From Nematostella vectensis (lineage: Eukaryota; Cnidaria; Anthozoa; Actiniaria; Edwardsiidae): 64,000 nt of DNA. A model generated the notes under the pieces. The model was not told the DNA's origin, made no database searches, and worked only from the letters and a program-made list of their open reading frames with translations. The DNA is taken from the NCBI RefSeq assembly GCF_932526225.1, contig NC_064045.1, positions 6,151,498-6,215,497 on the forward strand, written 5' to 3'. Position numbers and translations under genes: made by a program. Of this stretch, positions 1 through 11,777 are shown piece after piece; within the stretch, counting starts at the first letter, position 1; the number at the start of each line of letters is the position of its first letter.

Positions 1-104
1 GGCCGGTCTACAGTTTTTAAAGGGACAGTATTTAATAATTAAAACATCGAAAAATTGATTCAATCCAACAATTTCAAATAGCAAAATAAATCTTTACTCC
101 CGAG

Positions 105-235
105 CCAAGCATTGGTGACCTTTAATGGATAATTGTTTTGATGTATCCATATTTTCCAAGACGCGTGGTTACTTTTGGTCGTAGAACTGTCATTTGCCAA
201 TCGGCATTTGCACTGACAACCTTTATTGAAAAAGG
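105..235. repeat. Dispersed repeat, copy 1
   Basis: About 130 bp that recurs with moderate divergence at 16346-16490, inside a netrin intron. Both copies start with CCAAGCATT, share GATAATTGTTTTGAT and end with TTTGCACTGACAACC followed by TTTATTGAAA. The second copy has a short CATTTGC triplication. There is no coding potential. The rest of 1-542 holds no gene that I can support. Confidence 0.7.
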
Positions 236-542
236 TGTATGTGCGCTAAATGTTTCCCGATTCACCGAAATGCAAGCAGGTCTGGCACACTCGTGTTTTA
301 TACTGAATTTCTTTCTTGTCAAAATGACCCTGACGGGCTCACTGTGGTGGGTGAAAAATATTGTTTTATTGCATTTTAGAGTGAAAAAAACAAATATTAA
401 ACATTTTCCTTGAAAATAAAAATTATATCACGAAAAACAAGACGTTGCGCTAAGCGACCGGGCGTGGGCCTCCTGTGTGTTCTCAAAGTACCGTCGGTCT
501 TTTAGGAATGGCACTAGTGTTGCCGGAAGTGCACAATCCAAG

Positions 543-3500
543 ATGGCGCTCGATTCTTGGTAAGCGATGTCTCCCTTACACAAAGCGAATCCACACAAGT
601 TCAGGATAAAATAATATAGTTTTAAAGACTTTTTACAAAGTATATGTATTTTTATCGGGATATATAGAGTATTAATGAGGATAGATTATTATTTTTTTTT
701 AGCGAAGACACTGTTTTGAAATGGTGATAGTTGTGGTGGTGAATTTTTGGTTTGAGATAAGTTAAGTACTATGAATACCAAAATATAGAAAGGGATTTTC
801 AGTGAAGTAAAAATGTGATGTCTTAGCAGCATTTGTAAGCTTTAAAGAATCCATTCGGGTATGGGGATTCCATTTTAGCTAAGAGGCATATTGTTCAATG
901 AACTTAGGTTTGTTCTAAAGTTCATTAATACTTGAACTATACAAGTTAGTGTTATCATCGAAAATAAACCCATTCGGTTTGATAAATAGGTTGACGCAGT
1001 TCAAAACAGTTGAGCAGTATGGACAGGAAGTCATGGAAAAGATCAACGTACGCAATCAACAGCGACGGGCCGGAGGAAATTTCTCAAAGGTACAGTACCA
1101 GTGTGCGTAGTTAGCAAAATATACTCATTACAGTAGAAATTGGAAAAAGTAGTTAGTTACCAAACAAATATACACAAATTGTAATGTTGTCGCAAAATAG
1201 ACAAACATTTTATCGTAATCAATTTACCAAAAAAATTAGTATTTGTGTGTTTGGTTAGGTCAATATAGATTTTTTTTAAATTCTCTTGTAAATGATTGTC
1301 TTACAGAAGGTTTTTGTATTTTTGTAAATGATTGTACAAATTTATTTTTCCCAGACACAAGAGAGTAGGGGTACTAATTTGAAGCAAAATACAAATTTGA
1401 AAAAGTTTATTTATTTAATTGAACAGTAAGAAATTATAAAAGAACCTAAGAGTATCTAAAACTGGTGCTTAAAGTCTTGTCATTGATCCCTTAATCGACC
1501 CCCTAATTTTTTGGGAGCAATAATCATTCAAAAATTATTTTAAAAACAAATTGAATCAAAATCAAACTCTCTAGATAAGCCATTTGTTTGTTTGTTTGTT
1601 TTTTTTTTTTTCAGGCTCAGACTGATGCCAGACTGATGCTAAAGAACTTTACTCGAGATGTAGGATCACTGAAGCAGTCTCTCCTCCGGGCCTCATCTTC
1701 CTACCACATGTATCCTTGTTTTTCTGATAGAGTAAAGCTTGATAACTTCTCACATGTGCATATATTTATAAACATCTATAAGGTGATCTCTAGACATACT
1801 GTGGTCGAAAACCTTGATCAAACAAAGGTGAGAGTTGATGAGAGTTCCAACTCTCATGACCATTTGTAAACTTCAGAAAAAAAACGGCCACACATCTCCT
1901 TTTTACCTCTCAAATGTTTTTTTCCAACAATCATCTACAAATTGTAAACAGTGGCCAACTTGAAAGTTACTGGCTACTTTGGCCACTGCACACAATAATA
2001 TTATCAAACTTTTTCTCTTTCTTTCCTTGTACTTGTTTCGGTTAACTTTTGTAATTTATGTTACTGTCATGTGGAATTAAATTGGATTTAATTATCAAAT
2101 CTTATTCACTTTGAGCATGTTTGTATTTGTCATGTGAGAGTTGTCATTTAATTGTGTGAATGGGAGTATTTAGGACAGTAGTTTTCACAAAAGGTGAAAC
2201 TTAACCTAATTCAAGATGTGGTGATAAATCCTGGAGTCAAATAATTACAACAATTTTTTTCCTTAAAGGACATGTGAGAAATGTATGCTTATGTACACAA
2301 GAGAAGCGCATGCTGATTCTTTGACCACTGTCATCATCTCTTAAAAAAGCTGTTTTATAGCTTGTAGCCGAGATTCGCTTAAAAGGGTAGCATAGTCAAT
2401 GATTTTTCATCATGAAAAAGACTGCTTTTTAGTCCGAGTGGTAAGGGATTTGCATCCATCCCTAGTTATGGACCTGGGTTTAATCCAAAAATAAACCCAT
2501 GGCCTCTTTTAGAGAGTTATATTCAAAAAGATGATACAGTAACATGTGCAATAATAAGTTAAGTAGAATTTAGCATACCATCCCAAGGCCTGTGTAAACA
2601 ACTGTTTGATCTAAAATCCCTGATATTTGAATGTTTTCTTTTGTCATGATTTGAATGTTTGTCCTTGACAAGCACTTAGAACAGAGAGAGAAGTTCAAAG
2701 AAGACAGAACATGCTAGACCAGCTTGTTACCAAGTAAGCTATCATAATTATCCCTATAAATAGAAAAAGTGAGACACTTCAACTGAACTTTTAAGAAAGG
2801 AATTGTCTATCCTGTCTGATCTCAGTTTTAAATGCCTGTGCCAATTGGAACTTTTCCACTCAAAAAGGTCATGTGATTTTTTAATAAGTCCTCTATTATC
2901 CCTGGGCATTCTCATCTTTAAAATCAAATTTCACAAATCCTGGTCTGAAAAAAAAAACAGTTTGTCTTATTCCACGTTTTATTGAAAATAACTCCATTGA
3001 CTAAAATTTCCATGTTACAGAGAAAAGCAGCTCTCCTCAGCCTTTAATCAAGAGACGACTTCCAATGATTTTGGAAGGTAAGAATTTTTTTCTGCTTGTT
3101 TGCTACATCTGTTATTTTAATATATAGTTATAGTTATTTTCAGGTCCCTTAAAATTTTTCAATTCCTCTATTATACTTTTTGGTTTATCTCTTGGGTATT
3201 AAAAAAAGAAAGAGGTTTTTTTGTTAAGACAATATAGATTGCATGAGTAGAATGATCTGCCCTACTGGAGGGAGGGGGCAATTCTTTTTTGTCACATATA
3301 AATTCTAGGAGGCCAATTGGGAGGGGGGGGGGGGTAAAAAACCCTAACCCCCCAGCCCCCTGTAGATCCACTACTGATTGATGATTGATGAAAATCTCAG
3401 GTTTCATAACCCTGGTCTTTCACTCTTGGAAAATATCAGATTGACCATTCATCAATAACTCAATTACTATCAGTACCCGCTGGTATGACATGTATCCATG

Positions 3501-4526
3501 TATGCATAGGGACACTCTTCTGGCCGGTAGCTCAAGGGGTCCAAATCCATTTAGTTCACCAGCGATTGAAACAGATGACATGTCTGTTGGGGACATGAGA
3601 AACCAGCAGCAACAAATAATTTCTGGTAAGTCCTGACAGAGTTATAAATTGCTGGTAATTCTTAAACTATTTATTGTATTATATTTTATTGATTGACTTA
3701 TACAACTAGTTTCTGCTATCTGTATTATGATTGTTGAAAACATGGCAGGGTGTATAAAATAATGTACAATCTTCTTTACCTCAATATAATGCTTAGAAAG
3801 AGATAATGTCTCTACAATGCCTAGTGTTATGGCTGGAAACAGGTTACAGAAGTATTTATTAATGAGCTTTCTTTTGGCATAAGAAATGAAATAAGGAAGG
3901 AACAAGGCTTTGATTTGTAATGGCACTGTACTCTTATGGTGATGAATATGATTATGATGTTGGCAGTGTACTGTAATGATGATGATGACAATAGTGATGT
4001 AATTATGATGATGACAATGGTACTGATATGAGGATAATAACAATGGTGCCATAATTGTGATGATGATGATAATGATAATGATAACAATGGAACTGATATG
4101 ATGATAATAACAATGGTGCTGTAATTATGATTATGATAATGGCAATGGTACTGAAATAATGATAATGGCAATAATGGCATAATTGGGATGATGTTGACAA
4201 TTGTACTGATATGATAAAAATTACAATGCTGCTGTAATTGTGATGATGATGATGATGATGATAGTACTGATATGATGATACTGATATAATGATAATAACA
4301 ATGGTACTGTAACTATGATGATGATGATGATGATGACAATGGTACTGTTATGATGATAATAACAATGGTGCCATAATTGTGATAATGATGGTGATAATGA
4401 TGATGATGAAAAAGGAGCTGATATGATGATAGTAAAGAACAATGATTCTGTAATTGTGATGATGATGGTGACAATGGTACTGTTATGATGATAATAACAA
4501 TGGTGCCATAATTGTGATAATGATGG

Positions 4527-4599
<73 letters not shown>

Positions 4600-5515
4600 A
4601 AAGGAGCTGATATGATGATAGTAACAATGATTCTGTAATTGTGATGGTGATGGTGACAATGGTATTTGTGTGGTTCTAAATAGTGTTGATGACTGTAATA
4701 TTAATGACATATTGGTGATGAATATGGTGGTCTCTTGACATGTAGAGCAAGATCGAGGTCTTGAAGCCTTGTCAAGTATTATCCAGCGGCAAAAGATGAT
4801 TGGCTATGCCATTGGGGATGAAGTAGATTCACAAAACGGTGAGTGATGCCACATCAGTAATTCTGTATTTGTTTAGGTATCATCATTCATATTGGTTTAT
4901 CATGACAAATTTAAACTTGCAGTCTAACTAAAGTAAAGTATGTAAAAATGCAGATGTAATAACAGATCATTCCCATTAAACATGTTTTTGAAATCATTGA
5001 AAAAGGTTAAAAGAAATCCTTATGTTTTTCGTCTGTTTTTAGAGATAATTGATGAAGTCACAGACCAGACAACTCTGACCAACGCGAGAATTGTCAAGGC
5101 AACTACACATGCCCAAAAAGTCTCTGCCAAATCATCCACTTGTGGTAAGAACATACCTCTTGATTTGATCTGATTTGTCGTCAGCTTAATGATCCAGCTA
5201 CTTATTTAACTGGAACTAGCGGATTTTGAAGGAGGCAAAAAAAAAAGAGGTTTTCATGTTATCCTGGACAAATCAGAGTTTATCTTTGTCTGTATTTGGC
5301 CGTTGCATAAAACACCCCAAAATTGGACATTTATTTTTAACATTTGGAGTTTTATGGCTATTAACTTATCTTTCCATGCTTGGTGTTAACATTTGTACCT
5401 TGGTGTTAACATGTGTACCTTGGTGTTAAAATGTGCATATTTTTTCGCAGGAATGCTGGTCGTAATCGTCCTTCTTCTCATCACAATCGTTATCGTCGGT
5501 GTTGTGCCGAAATAG
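543..5515 (+). CDS. STX8: Syntaxin-8 (Qc-SNARE), nine coding exons, complete
   Basis: Coding exons: 543-559, 990-1089, 1615-1709, 2680-2733, 3021-3077, 3510-3625, 4746-4838, 5043-5144, 5451-5515. They total 699 nt and encode 232 residues (human about 236). Every junction is GT-AG and in phase. The N-terminus MALDSW aligns with the vertebrate start MAPDPW, which fixes the exon 2 acceptor at 989. Residues about 1-100 form the N-terminal helical region. The Qc SNARE motif is about 147-208, with QDRGLEALSSIIQRQK and the ionic zero-layer glutamine at about Q176 (DSQNEIID). A C-terminal tail anchor (about 212-229, GMLVVIVLLLITIVIVG) ends in VVPK. In known family members it acts in late-endosome homotypic fusion with syntaxin-7, Vti1b and VAMP8. 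The start codon lies in AAGATGGCG, a YY1-like context. Intron 6 carries a TGA microsatellite. Confidence 0.95.
2425..2500 (+). repeat. tRNA-like (SINE head?) fragment in STX8 intron 3
   Basis: TAGTCCGAGTGG at 2430-2441 fits the polymerase III A box, and GGGTTTAATCC at 2476-2486 is one or two changes from a B box at tRNA-like spacing. A full cloverleaf was not found. It could be a tRNA-derived SINE or a tRNA pseudogene. Confidence 0.35.
3940..4660 (+). repeat. TGA/GATGAT microsatellite region
   Basis: Long imperfect trinucleotide repeat in STX8 intron 6, with a pure GAT run at about 4527-4598. Longer units containing AACAATGGTACTG and GATAATAACAATGG recur, so it is a compound micro/minisatellite. 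Long His- or Ile-rich reading frames across it are artefacts of the repeat. Confidence 0.95.
5381..5437 (+). repeat. 21-bp tandem repeat next to a splice acceptor
   Basis: About three copies of a unit beginning TTGGTGTTAACAT in STX8 intron 8, ending roughly 13 bp before the acceptor of the last exon. Confidence 0.8.
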
Positions 5516-5887
5516 GCTCAAAATGCATTCAACAAAGAACAATGCTGATGGAGAGACTGGATGAAAATAAGGAGGGGTGTTGACACATTAATTGTAGTTT
5601 CTCTATGAACCATTTTCTCTCAACACTCAACTACTGTTTTATTTTCTCGCTTGTACCCTTAGTAGAGTGATTTCCATTAACCTGTGAACTACACTTTGGC
5701 ATATTACGCAATATTGTGATCTTATTCCATTGTTCTCTTTTGTGTTTTCCTGACTATTACACTTTGACTATCACACTGTTTCACGGGTTAATGAAAACCA
5801 ATCTACCATACCATGCTATTTACTACAGTTTTTGTCATACTTTTGGTTTCATTTATCTCATCTGGTTAACGATGGTGTTTCACTTAA

Positions 5888-5893
5888 AATAAA
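5888..5893 (+). promoter_or_regulatory. Likely STX8 polyadenylation signal
   Basis: AATAAA lies about 370 nt after the STX8 stop codon. No closer canonical hexamer is seen. Confidence 0.55.
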
Positions 5894-5931
5894 GAGATTC
5901 AAGTGATTTGTCAGGGCCCAAAATGTCTAGT

Positions 5932-6136
5932 TACAGAAAATATCCATACCCATTGAGGGGGTCGGAGGTATGACCCCCCACCCCTCTGGAATTTCCCACC
6001 CCTCTGGAAAAAATACAGTAACTTTAAGGAAAAAGGGCATTTTACTTTCCCTCTGGAAATTCCTGGGCGTTTGAGACCCCCACCCCCCTGGAATTTCTAA
6101 TCCCCTCAATGGGGGGGGGGATATTTTCTGGAACCA
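5932..6136. mobile_element. Foldback/MITE-like element, about 205 bp
   Basis: Terminal inverted repeats: CAGAAAATATCC plus CCATTGAGGGG on the left matches the reverse complement of the right end (CCCCTCAATGGGG... ATATTTTCTGG). The interior is also palindromic, with repeated CCCCTCTGGAA and CCCTCTGGAAATTCC blocks. There is no ORF. Confidence 0.7.
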
Positions 6137-6784
6137 CACAATGTTGATTGATATTTCGGGGGTGGGGGGATCGGGACAGGGCTTAGCTAGTTTGAATTAT
6201 TTTAAAATTTTGACAGTAGAGTTGTAGTCTTTGAATGTTCTACTTATATACGCTGGTTTTCATAGATGAAACCTGTGATAAATGTCATTAAAGAAATGTA
6301 AAAAGAGAAAACAATCCAATATTTGCGGCATTGCTGTAATAAACGTTGAACCATTGACCCTTCTTTGTATCTTCATTGCCCGCATTGGGCCTGTGCCAAC
6401 CTCGTCCCAGGGGCTTCTGGGTAGTTTTTAGTATGGCGTCCGAGGCCTGCATTACGATTGATAACCTGTATAATGTCAAATATGTTGTATAATATGTTTT
6501 TATGGTTACCTTTTTGTGGTAATATGATTGACAACTTTACCTTTGACCTGGAAGTTACCCTTATCTCCCCCAACACATACACCCCCATTCAAAGATTTTA
6601 ATATATATAATGATATATATGAAAGAAAATTATGTCTTTCAAACCTGCAAATGCATAGCTCTTATTGGCTAAGTGCGTAGGTCTTAGGCCGTAAAGCAAT
6701 GGACAAATTCTCTGGGTCATAAATCTCGTACGGCTCAAATAAGGTTAAATACATTTATAATACAGCGTTCATTATACTGCCCGC

Positions 6785-7035
6785 TTATCAACCAATGAAA
6801 GCGCCCATGGTACGCTAATCAACCAATGGTGGTACGCTTATCAACCAATGAGAGCGTTTGTAGTAGGCTAATCAACCAATGAGAGAGCGCGTGGTACGCT
6901 AATTAACCAATAAGAGCGCGTGGTACGCTAATCAACCAATGAGAGCGCCCGTGGTACGCTAATCAACAAATGATAGCGCTTGTAGTAGGCTAATCAACCA
7001 ATGAGAGAGCGCGTGGTACGCTAATCAACCATTGA
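6785..7035 (+). repeat. CCAAT-box minisatellite (about 30 bp unit, about 8 copies)
   Basis: Imperfect copies of a unit containing ACGCTAATCAACCAATGAGAG. Each unit carries ACCAATGA, a good match to the NF-Y CCAAT consensus, alternating with GTGGTACGC or GTAGTAGGC spacers. Confidence 0.85.
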
Positions 7036-7424
7036 GCGCGCACCACCGTGCCTGTAAATGTGATTGAGGCTTTGCAATTCTAATCCCAGACAACAATGTT
7101 CTAGCAACATCCATGGTGGTAGAAGCGATGGTCAATAGCATTTTAGTGATGGCTCCAGAAAAATCAATTCTACGGTAGATGGATTAAGAGTAGACCTTAG
7201 GCGATACGTGTTCCGTGCAAAGGATTTGTTAAAAGTACATATCATGTTTTCCATATATTCTCTCGATATTGCCGTATATTTAAAATATTTTCAATAAGAA
7301 TGGCATTTGTGATCCCTATTAATCATTTTTTCTTTTCTTTGCCCGCAAGATTTGAGTCCAGGTTCTCCCTTCCGTTCACGATGTCCCAATAACTCGTTAT
7401 TCGCGAATGGCCATGCACTTTTCT

Positions 7425-7585
7425 CAGATAGCTATGCACGGCTCTCAGATGGATATGCACGATTCTAAGACGGTTCTCACGGTTCTCAGATGGCCATGCA
7501 CGGCTCTTAGATGGACATGCACGGCTCTTAGATGGACATGCACGGTTCTCAGATGGGCATACACGGCTCTTAGATGGATATTTCT
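7425..7585 (+). repeat. 21-bp minisatellite
   Basis: About seven imperfect copies of a unit like CACGGCTCTTAGATGGACATG. Open frames on both strands across it are repeat artefacts, because the unit is a multiple of three. Confidence 0.85.
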
Positions 7586-9982
7586 TGCTGTTTGTTTCAT
7601 TAGCTAAGGCGACTTTTGTTTGACTTGCTGAAAATTGTTTACCCCCCACGAAAGGATTTTAAAGTAGATATTGCTTAGCCTAAAACAGAGTTATAAAGAA
7701 CTGTTCTCTGAGTACATGCGCGAGTCTTTAAAGTTTCTCATAAGGAAGCCAAAGAAAATGAGAGAAAAAACGACAAGCGAAGCCTGCGGAGGAGGTGAGG
7801 CTTCGGCTTTAATTGTGTGTCACATCTGTTTTGCCATAATGAGCAGCCAACTAAAGCGCAAGCTTCCGGTAGCGTTATTGCATTCTACTTTTTTTGATAA
7901 TTGACCTTTTTTTTAGATAAGGGGGTTGGTTTTGGGGTTTGTTAAACAACAAGAAATTTGTGGGGGAGGGGGTGCGACATTCTCGATGTTTCGGATATCA
8001 TTGGAGAGCATTGAGATGCAAAATCAGTTTTTGTGTATTTTGGGGGACTGAACTCTTAATGACCTGCTAAAATATTTCTGTCATTTTGTTTTCTTTTCCT
8101 TACTTTTTTCAGGAGGTTCGCTTGGCTTGCGCTGAAAATCGTTTAACACAAAATGGGGCTTCTATTTTTCACTAATCTTTTACCGTTCGTTGCTTTGATG
8201 ACTTTGTAATTTCGCCGAGCACTAGCAGACTCACGGACGTCATCGTGTTTACGTCAAAGTCGTGGGCTGTCTCCTAAGAAATCACTTGACTGTTGGGGTT
8301 TGTATACTCGCGCGCGCTTGGCTTTTAGCACAGGTAGCCCAAGACCTTTATTTGTCCCTATTGATATTTACGGTAAACACAGGGCGAAAAACAAAATAAG
8401 TGAAAAATAAAAAAAAAAACTTGTTTAAAAGGCTTCGATCAATACAAATAAAGCCCTAAGTTATACATGGATTAAGCTTATTGTTGTTGTTTTAGTTCTT
8501 AGGGTTTTAGAAGCTTGGGTCTTGGGAGGGTTGTTTGTTTATAAAACCTCCTCTCCGGTTATTAATTTCTGCTCCTCAAACTTCGAGTAAGGAAGTAAGG
8601 GACGCAAAGGAACGAATAAGGTGAGCTGTCGCAAGTCAAGTCCAACACATAAAACTAACTCGTTCCAACTAAATTGTAAGATTCACACTGCAACATGTTT
8701 TCCTATTCAGAGACCTGACAACTTGAACGTAAGTCGTGCAGATTATCGTATCCTATCTTAACTAATATCCCAGTTTCACCTGTCTCTGTGTTCTAAGAAA
8801 GCCATTATAAATGTTTGAGTTTTTTAATTGGCTACTACCCGAAAAAGATCCATTAAAAAATACTCAACTTAAAACAGCTGAGCTTATTATAAGGTAGTAT
8901 GGCTGTTTAATTGCAACTAGCATTAGAGGACTTGGGTAGCAAACTATCGTGCGCTCAGGCTTTTAGCGGCAAAATAACAGCAACGAAAAGCAAAAAAAAC
9001 TTATTCAGCGCTTAAGAAAAAGTTAAAGATTTTATTTACCGTCCTTTTCTGGTATAACAGGCACAGTTATTTCTTATTTTTTGCTTGATTATTTTGTTTT
9101 GAATTTGTCACCCAGAAAGGTCACGTGATCTCTATTCCTGTGATGTTTGATACCATGTTCTCGCGCGTAATTTTTGCTCGAAAATCGCGTCATTAGCGCG
9201 CAAGTGAAATTAGATGTTTTGCTTAGACACTTTACACTATACCGATCTGGTAAACCCAACGTTTTATTTCCCATTATTTCATGTCGTCATTCTACATTAG
9301 CCATAAAACACTAAAAAAGAAAAGTCCTCATAACCAGTTTGAGAAATTCATTGAAAAAGCTTTGAATATGGCCATCATTAGGGCTCCAATCTAGCCCCAA
9401 ATTAGTCCCACTATTTATCATAGTTCATAAAATGTTGCACATATAAGGAGCTAATAGGGCAAAATATAGTCAAAGGATTTCGAAAATCAGCTTGCTATTA
9501 ATTCTAGAAGCGCACAATCCTCATAAAGATCCTTGTTTTGACAAATTTAGGCTGTGTTTGGCCACCCACGAAATAATAATGCTCTCACCACACTCACTAC
9601 ATGATGGAGATGCCATTCTAAAAGTAAAAAGAGCTTCTATTTCTAAAAGAATTAGCTGTCGACACAAAAATATTGATTGATATCTGTTTATTTTATTAAC
9701 ATATTGCCTAATGACTCCTTAACTTTTACTCTTTTGCTCGTTTTCGATATTAAATGTTCAAATTAGTTAGTAACAAATTAAATGATCCTGCGACAACTCG
9801 TACCTTTCTGTCAAAATGTCTTTCGTTATGATTTTTGTAGTAAGCGTGGCGATGGGTTCCTCGTCGGTGTTTATCACGCAACTCTCGAAGTCTTGTTTTT
9901 GTCCCAAATTTTAGGGGTCTGGAAGCCTCGCTTTTGTGACCGCGGTCTCGAAGTCTCGTATTTTCTAACGCGATCTCCGAGT

Positions 9983-10043
9983 CCTGGCACCTGTTTCTCG
10001 AAACTCCTGAGAATTCTCGGGTGTTTCGAGAAACGAGCCCCTG
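9983..10043. mobile_element. Collapsed copy of the 10665-11142 inverted-repeat element
   Basis: The two terminal repeats of the neighbouring element sit almost head to head: TTTCTCGAAACTCCTGAG, then AATTCTCGG, then GTGTTTCGAGAAACGAGCCC. The interior is missing, so a near-perfect palindrome remains. Confidence 0.65.
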
Positions 10044-10664
10044 AATGTTTGTTAAACGCGATTTGTTTTATGTTGTTACATGGCATACCTCGATCAAGTT
10101 ATTCGAAAAAAAAAAGGTTCGGAAAAAAAACGGGCTCGGTTGTTAATAGACCGGATAAGCTTGGGCTCGGGTTCTGGAACACGGATTTCAGCGCCTCGGC
10201 AAGTCTCGGATTTACCCATCGCTATACCTCGTAGTCATATGAAACATCATTTTTCTTGTATACTTTTATTGGCATTTTCCGTTTCCAGCCTACTTATTTT
10301 TTTTGCCTATATCAGCTGTTCATTGTGTCATAAACAACCTAATTTTGTCCTCTCAGTTTCTAATGGTCACTCATGTTTTATTGGAGCTCGTTACAGCTAT
10401 CCTTGGGGCGGTGGTGACAAATTATAATTTTGTAGCGCTGATATAAAGCAAAGTGCGAAACACAGTGCCGCTACACACAACCTTCTTCATCAGCATCAGA
10501 ACTGAGCTTGTCATAACTCGCATGTTTGCAGGTAAGATAATATCATAACACAATCTTTTTTTTGTTATAAGGGCACTGGATTTTTGTTTACTCGAAGAAA
10601 ATTTCCCAGTTGGATATATAATGCAGTAAAATAAAAACGCTTACTCATGCACTTATGATTCTCT

Positions 10665-11142
10665 CCTGGGGCTCGTTTCTCGAAACACCTGAGAATTCTC
10701 GGGCCGAAAACGTTTTATTTTTTTAATTTGAAAAGCTGGCTATTTCCTATAAAATTTATTGTATCTAAATGTGTTGAAATATCGTCAAACATCGTATTTT
10801 ACCACAAAGATTCATGTGAAGGATAATCCTCATTTTGGTTTTATAGATTTCGATCTTTCCCGAACTCTCGGGCCCGAAATTCACCTGGCCTAAATATAAA
10901 GAAAGTTTTCGGGACCTCGCAGTCACCCGAGACTTTTCGGGTAACTTTTTGGCTTCAACAAAACTTAAAAAATAGCCCTGTTGAGCGTAATTATTTAGGA
11001 TAAGAACCAAGAGAAAACTCAAACTTTTCTAAAACATGAAAGCGGTTCTCGAAAAGGAAAACATGCGAAATTTGGGGCAAAAATGCAAAATAAAGTTTTC
11101 GGGCCCGAGAATTCTCAGGTGTTTCGAGAAACGGGCGCCTGG
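10665..11142. mobile_element. Non-autonomous TIR element, 478 bp
   Basis: About 46-bp terminal inverted repeats with few mismatches. The left end starts CCTGGGGCTCGTTTCTCGAA; the right end is its complement and finishes AAACGGGCGCCTGG. Each repeat contains its own small palindrome around GAGAATTCTC. No transposase frame is present. I could not identify a target-site duplication with confidence. Confidence 0.75.
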
Positions 11143-11600
11143 TAGTCATACCAGTACAAGATTATATAAAAAAAGCAACATTCAAATTGATTGGAAGTAA
11201 CCTCTATACCACATCAAAGTTGTTTTTTGGTCAGTGGCTTAAAAGACCTTAGCCGGGTCTGTTCAAATTGAATTGACGATGGTAGGATATTTTGACATCC
11301 TTATATCAAAGATTAAATAATTTTAGAAAGTAGGAACTGAAAAAGGTTTCACTTTTTTACTCTCTTATTCATTTCTTCTTCTGGCATCTTTGTGAAACTA
11401 TGAAAAACACATACAAAGTCCATTGGAAAAAAAACAAACACTTATTGTATCTCCAAAGGTTTGAACGCAGAAATATCACCTAAAGAGCATTCTTAATTCT
11501 AGCGGTGCTGTTTTATGAGAATGGTATTTTTAAATAGATAAAAGCCCATGCAAGGGCTCGCACTTTGATCCTCGATCAATATTAGAAAAACCAAGGTAGT

Positions 11601-11777
11601 ATGGCTTCTGTGGCTCATTGCAGAAACAAAACTGAGAATAATAATAGAAGAAAATCAGAGAGATTTAAGAGAAAGAGAGCAACACCTCTAACAAAGCAAG
11701 ATTTGGAGAACACTGTTGACTCACGAAAAGAGCGAATCCTTGTGGGCCATGATGTCGTAGCTGAAAGGTATTTTTAA
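11601..11777 (+). CDS. Small basic ORF or first coding exon, unassigned
   Basis: An ATG opens a 58-residue frame: MASVAHCRNKTENNNRRK..., then a basic stretch RFKRKRATPLTKQDL, then DSRKERILVGHDVVAER. A perfect-looking donor (GAAAG then GTATTT) lies at 11768, nine bases before the in-frame stop, so it could be the first exon of a spliced gene. The composition is more protein-like than its surroundings. I recognise no domain and found no convincing downstream exon. An acceptor at about 12880 would add only a few residues before a stop. Confidence 0.35.
   Translation: MASVAHCRNKTENNNRRKSERFKRKRATPLTKQDLENTVDSRKERILVGHDVVAERYF

Larger units (their letters stand above)
6137..11600. other. Intergenic stretch without a supported gene
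   Basis: Contains the CCAAT minisatellite, a 21-bp minisatellite and two related inverted-repeat elements listed separately. Reading frames here are short, lack recognisable domains, and often coincide with repeats. I see no gene between STX8 and the ORF at 11601. Confidence 0.6.

Noticed and set aside
990-1089. Alternative STX8 exon 2 start with an ATG at 1019
   Set aside because: A different acceptor gives an open but unrelated frame; only the frame from 990 matches syntaxin-8 and phases with exons 1 and 3.
4003-4710. Long His/Ile/Ser-rich minus-strand reading frames
   Set aside because: They translate the TGA microsatellite of STX8 intron 6; no start context, domain or splice support.
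7323-7649. Frame with SKSRACPSKSRACPS repeats
   Set aside because: Produced by the 21-bp minisatellite; open on both strands because the unit is a multiple of three.
9782-10234. 150-residue plus-strand frame
   Set aside because: Spans the collapsed inverted-repeat element and mixed sequence; no domain, and another frame on the opposite strand is equally open.
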